DNA from: Bacteroidales bacterium
GTDB taxonomy: Bacteria > Bacteroidota > Bacteroidia > Bacteroidales > JAOZMU01
Length of the DNA stretch: 11,256 nucleotides
Assembly: GCA_029934165.1 (NCBI GenBank)
Contig: JAOZMU010000061.1
Span: forward strand, 1 to 11,256
Direction of reading: 5' to 3'
Each line of letters starts with the position of its first letter. The first letter of the stretch is position 1. Positions 8,409 to 11,256 of the stretch are shown in pieces. Made by a program: the position numbers and the translations under genes. The notes beneath the pieces were generated by a model. The model was not told the origin of the DNA. It saw only the letters and a list, made by a program, of their open reading frames with translations, and did no database searches.

Positions 8409-8419
8409 TTAGGCAATTT

Positions 8420-10825
8420 CTACTCGTATCTTAACGATTGGATTGGATTTTGGCGTATTGTTTTATATGCACGAAAACCAATTGTTACCAACGGGATTGT
8501 AAAAGAAAAAACTGTTACAGGAATAAACAAAACACGCTGAATTTCAACATGATAAGCAAAAGTATTTAACCACAAATTTACGATTGTCCACGCCAAAGGA
8601 TAGGCAAGAATATTTGCAACTGCCACCAATTTAAGAAATTCGCCGGAAAGTTGCATCACAATTCGGAATGGTGATGCTCCAAAAACCTTTTTTACGCCAA
8701 TTTCTTTTTTACGCTGATTTACCATAAAGGCTGTTAATCCCCATAAACCTAAAAATGCAATTATTAAAGTCAAAACAGAAAAACTGACTATTAAGCCAAA
8801 AAAAGCTCTTTCGCGCGAATATAATTTAGCTAACTCTGCTCTAAGTATCTTAAATTCAATTGGTTTTGTTTTTTCAAATTCTTTCCAGACACGTTTCAAA
8901 AAGACGAGACCACGTTTCTCTAATTTTGGTTCGAAACGCACAACAGCATACTTCATAAAAGTTTCATTCATCTGATAATCATCTGGATAGTCTATAACAA
9001 AAGGTCCTACATTCTGGTGCAAGGAAGCAAAATTGAAGTTCGCAACAACACCTACAACCTTGGTTGCAATTCCGCGACTATAAATGGTTTTTCCGATGGC
9101 ATTTTTGGGTGTTTTCCACCCAAGAAACTGTACCATTGCCATATTGATTAAAACACTTTCTAAAGAATCGCTTGGGTATTTATACGAAAAGTCTCTGCCA
9201 GCTAAAAGTTCAATACCAAAAGTGGAAGCAAAATTTTCTTTTGCAAAAATTCTTGGAAATTGTTGCGGTTCGTCAAATGTTTCGGGTAAAAATGTACCTG
9301 TCTGATATGCAACACCTAACACGTCTTCGGTTGCCGTTACTGATTTGATATTTCGATTTTCCATTAATCGCGACGCAAATTTGCTAAATTTTGAAATTAT
9401 CGACGAACGACCGATAGGTAATAATACTATCTTTTCTTTATCAAAACCAAGTTTTGCATTCTGTAAATATCTGAATTGCAAATAAATAAACATTGTTACG
9501 ATAACTAAAACAATGGCAACCGTAAATTGCAAACTTACGATAATTTGCCTAAAAGCACTGTTGCTTTTTCCGGGTTTCAACTCCTTGATAAGTAATACCA
9601 TAGGCGAAAACCGCGACATATACATTGCTGGATAAATCCCTGATATATAACCTGTTGTAAATGCAATTATCAATAATGCCGATAAAACTTTCCAATTAAA
9701 ATAAAAATTCGGGCTAATTGTTTGTCCCGTATATTCGTTGAAGAATGGTAGTAACAGTTCGGTTAGCGCAACCGCAAAAATTGTTGCTGCCAAACTCATT
9801 GCAATACCCTCTCCCATAATCTGTTGACGAATATTTTTTTTGCTAGCTCCGATGACTTTTCTAACTCCAATTTCCTTTGCCCTTTTGCTAGCATTTGCCG
9901 TTGTGAGGTTTGCAAAATTTGTTGCGGCAACAAACAACATCGACATTGCAATGGCTATGAAAATCATAACATACTCAATACTACCGTTTTCGCTAATTTC
10001 GTAATCCAACGAAGAGAACAAATGAATATCCGTAAGTGGCTGAAAATTGATGGTTACACTATTACTTATGCTTACATCGAAATACTTAATAACAAAATCG
10101 GACATTTTTTGTTTTAATTCACTGACATTTAAGCTATCATTTGCCAAAAAATATGTCCAACACGGATTCCAATACCAACCTTGCATCCTTTCTTCTGGAA
10201 CAATGGTTTTTAGTGTCGAAAAGGAGGCGAGAAAATCGTATTTTATATGCGAATTTTGGCGTAAGTCATTCAAAACACCTGTAACTAATAGCTCTGTTTG
10301 TCCCTCAAAAATCAATACTTTTCCAACAGGATTGGTTTTGCCAAAATACTTATTTGCGGTTTTTTTTGTAATAACAACTGTGTTTGGTTTTGCCAAAACA
10401 GAATCTGGATTGCCTTGATGTAAAGGAAAATCGAACACCTTAAAAACATCTTTATCAACAAAAAAGAAGTTCTTTTCGTTATGATGTTTGTTGTTGTAGC
10501 CTACTGATAATGAGGGCGATTGAAAATTAAAAAACCGTACTGCATATTTCACATACTCTGGAAATTCGGCAGCCATCGTAGGTCCAAACGGAAATGGAAC
10601 ACTTGCCGAATGTTCGCCGTTTTTGTTGATGTCAATCCGCTCAGTAATTCGATAAATATTATCTGCTTTTTCATGAAAAATATCATAACTTAGCTCTTCT
10701 TTAACAAAAAGCATCATCAGCATAAAGCCTGTTAACCCAAGTGTCAATCCAAAAATGTTCAAAAACGTAAAGACTTTGTATCGTCTTATGTTCCTGATTA
10801 CTATCTTATAATAACTCCAAAACAT
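8420..10825 (-). CDS. MacB/FtsX-family ABC transporter permease
   Basis: An 801-residue inner-membrane protein of the large Bacteroidota FtsX-like permease family. TM1 at about 18-43 follows the N-terminal RNIRRYKVFTFLNIFGLTLGL motif region. A periplasmic MacB-type core (about 50-275) comes next. The first FtsX unit has TMs near 284-305, 339-361 and 378-401, with the cytoplasmic motif KEIGVRKVIGAS at about 315-326. TM5 (about 427-449) leads to a second periplasmic domain, then the second FtsX unit has TMs near 676-700, 728-750 and 765-785 and a matching KKEIGVKKVFGAS at about 705-717. The C-terminus NPIQSLRYE is typical of the family. These permeases pair with a separate ATPase and transmit force across the membrane rather than carrying substrate through it. 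No ATPase gene is adjacent within the window. The substrate or partner is unknown. Its 3' end faces the hydrolase gene with an 11-base gap and no visible terminator. Confidence 0.92.
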   Translation of the reverse strand: MFWSYYKIVIRNIRRYKVFTFLNIFGLTLGLTGFMLMMLFVKEELSYDIFHEKADNIYRITERIDINKNGEHSASVPFPFGPTMAAEFPEYVKYAVRFFNFQSPSLSVGYNNKHHNEKNFFFVDKDVFKVFDFPLHQGNPDSVLAKPNTVVITKKTANKYFGKTNPVGKVLIFEGQTELLVTGVLNDLRQNSHIKYDFLASFSTLKTIVPEERMQGWYWNPCWTYFLANDSLNVSELKQKMSDFVIKYFDVSISNSVTINFQPLTDIHLFSSLDYEISENGSIEYVMIFIAIAMSMLFVAATNFANLTTANASKRAKEIGVRKVIGASKKNIRQQIMGEGIAMSLAATIFAVALTELLLPFFNEYTGQTISPNFYFNWKVLSALLIIAFTTGYISGIYPAMYMSRFSPMVLLIKELKPGKSNSAFRQIIVSLQFTVAIVLVIVTMFIYLQFRYLQNAKLGFDKEKIVLLPIGRSSIISKFSKFASRLMENRNIKSVTATEDVLGVAYQTGTFLPETFDEPQQFPRIFAKENFASTFGIELLAGRDFSYKYPSDSLESVLINMAMVQFLGWKTPKNAIGKTIYSRGIATKVVGVVANFNFASLHQNVGPFVIDYPDDYQMNETFMKYAVVRFEPKLEKRGLVFLKRVWKEFEKTKPIEFKILRAELAKLYSRERAFFGLIVSFSVLTLIIAFLGLWGLTAFMVNQRKKEIGVKKVFGASPFRIVMQLSGEFLKLVAVANILAYPLAWTIVNLWLNTFAYHVEIQRVLFIPVTVFSFTIPLVTIGFRAYKTIRQNPIQSLRYE

Positions 10826-10852
10826 CGAAATTCAATTAATAAAAAATGGACG

Positions 10853-10860
10853 CAAACGTA
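10853..10860 (-). promoter_or_regulatory. Bacteroidota -7 promoter box for the permease gene
   Basis: The minus strand reads TACGTTTG, an exact TAnnTTTG match, 27 bases before the ATG at 10825. That predicts a leader of about 20 bases. A clear -33 TTTG is not visible. It suggests the permease is transcribed on its own rather than from the gene at the right edge. Confidence 0.5.
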
Positions 10861-10979
10861 TAAAAAAAGAACGAATTTAGATATACTAAGTAACAATTAA
10901 AAAATAAGAATTTTATGCAATCTGAAAAAGTAAATTATTTCACATAGCTTAGTGCAGTTAGTTCCAACTTTTAAGCACA

Positions 10980-11093
10980 TAGTGTTATCTGTATTAGTCT
11001 CGGTGTTGATATTTTAATTACTTATTAATAAGATATTTAAAAATATATAATTTTGCAAAGACATCAACATCGAGACTTTATGGACAGACACTA
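10980..11093. repeat. Imperfect long inverted repeat, possible MITE or structured RNA
   Basis: The inner arms AGTCTCGGTGTTGAT (10996-11010) and ATCAACATCGAGACT (11063-11077) pair over 15 positions with a single G-U. Pairing resumes outside an internal loop: CTGT (10989-10992) with ACAG (11084-11087), then TAGTGT (10980-10985) with ACACTA (11088-11093). The 52-base loop is very AT-rich. The symmetry and the TA at both outer ends would suit a small non-autonomous element of the IS630/Tc1-mariner kind, but I cannot show copies elsewhere. The loop is too long for an ordinary terminator. It lies just past the stop of the right-edge reading frame. Confidence 0.7.
11048..11055 (+). promoter_or_regulatory. 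Possible rightward -7 box inside the inverted repeat
   Basis: TAATTTTG fits TAnnTTTG exactly, but no TTTG lies at the -33 distance and no plus-strand gene follows within the window. In so AT-rich a stretch this may be chance. If real, transcription would begin around the right arm of the inverted repeat and run antisense to the right-edge reading frame. Confidence 0.2.
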
Positions 11094-11115
11094 ATTATCT
11101 TACGCCTGATAATAT

Positions 11116-11256
11116 TCAAGTTGCAAAATTTATTTTACTAAGTTGTTTTTTTGCTAATTGATACATGGTTTGTTCATGAAAATTTATCTGTTTTGTCAAA
11201 TTGCTTGCTACAAAGGCGTTTTGCGGCAGGGATTGTAGCGGTAGCTTGCCAAAGTG
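11116..11256 (-). CDS. Probable C-terminal end of an unidentified protein, cut by the window edge
   Basis: The minus strand is open from the window edge for 46 codons to a TGA at 11116-11118. The visible end includes GKLPLQSLPQNAFVAS and closes with AKKQLSKINFAT, a soluble, fairly basic tail. No domain can be recognised from it. The less AT-rich outer part of this stretch looks more like coding DNA than the intergenic sequence to its left. No competing plus-strand frame is longer than about 20 codons here. It may be a transposase tail given the inverted repeat just downstream, but nothing in the residues shows that. Confidence 0.4.
   Translation of the reverse strand, partial: HFGKLPLQSLPQNAFVASNLTKQINFHEQTMYQLAKKQLSKINFAT

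Larger units (their letters stand above)
10826..11115. other. AT-rich intergenic region upstream of the permease
   Basis: About 290 bases with no supported open reading frame. It holds the permease promoter box (10853-10860), a 114-base imperfect inverted repeat (10980-11093), a perfect 12-base palindrome CTTATTAATAAG inside its loop (11021-11032), and a rightward -7-like box (11048-11055). Confidence 0.6.

Noticed and set aside
10047..10418. 123-codon plus-strand open frame opposite the permease gene
   Set aside because: Entirely antisense to a conserved permease, with no plausible product features.
11176..11238. Plus-strand ATG frame at the right edge
   Set aside because: It stops after about 20 codons and runs opposite a longer open frame that reaches the window edge.

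Overview
The window looks like chromosomal DNA from a Bacteroidota bacterium. It is AT-rich. Three non-coding stretches carry a perfect match to the phylum's TAnnTTTG -7 promoter box, no strong Shine-Dalgarno sequences are visible ahead of the genes, and all four complete proteins read as Bacteroidota-type envelope proteins. I cannot fix the order or genus from sequence alone.

Layout: bases 1-86 hold nothing I can support. Bases 87-6194 (minus strand) encode a very large secreted alpha-2-macroglobulin-like protein of 2035 residues with an intact CSEQ thioester motif. Bases 6195-6496 are a divergent intergenic region with a strong 33-base hairpin (6271-6303) and a promoter for the rightward genes. 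Bases 6497-7264 and 7293-8408 (plus strand) form a two-gene unit: a lipoprotein with a GIN/DUF2807 beta-solenoid domain, then a PagL-like outer-membrane acyloxyacyl (lipid A) hydrolase. The hydrolase gene contains a run of 11 adenines and its predicted catalytic glutamate position is asparagine. It converges, with only 11 bases between stops, on a minus-strand MacB/FtsX-type ABC permease at 8420-10825. The permease has its own promoter box. To its right is an AT-rich stretch with a 114-base imperfect inverted repeat (10980-11093) that could be a small MITE-like element or a structured RNA. At the right edge is the probable 3' end of an unidentified minus-strand gene (11116-11256).

All four complete genes concern the cell envelope: a periplasmic protease trap, a lipid-anchored beta-solenoid protein, an LPS-modifying outer-membrane enzyme and an inner-membrane mechanotransmission-type permease. 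A joint role in envelope defence or remodelling is possible but is inference; only the lipoprotein and hydrolase look co-transcribed. I see no CRISPR array, tRNA, rRNA, complete insertion sequence or plainly novel multi-gene system. The best leads are the hydrolase (possible phase variation, altered active site, double length), the two inverted repeats, and the Met/Glu-rich linker in the macroglobulin.
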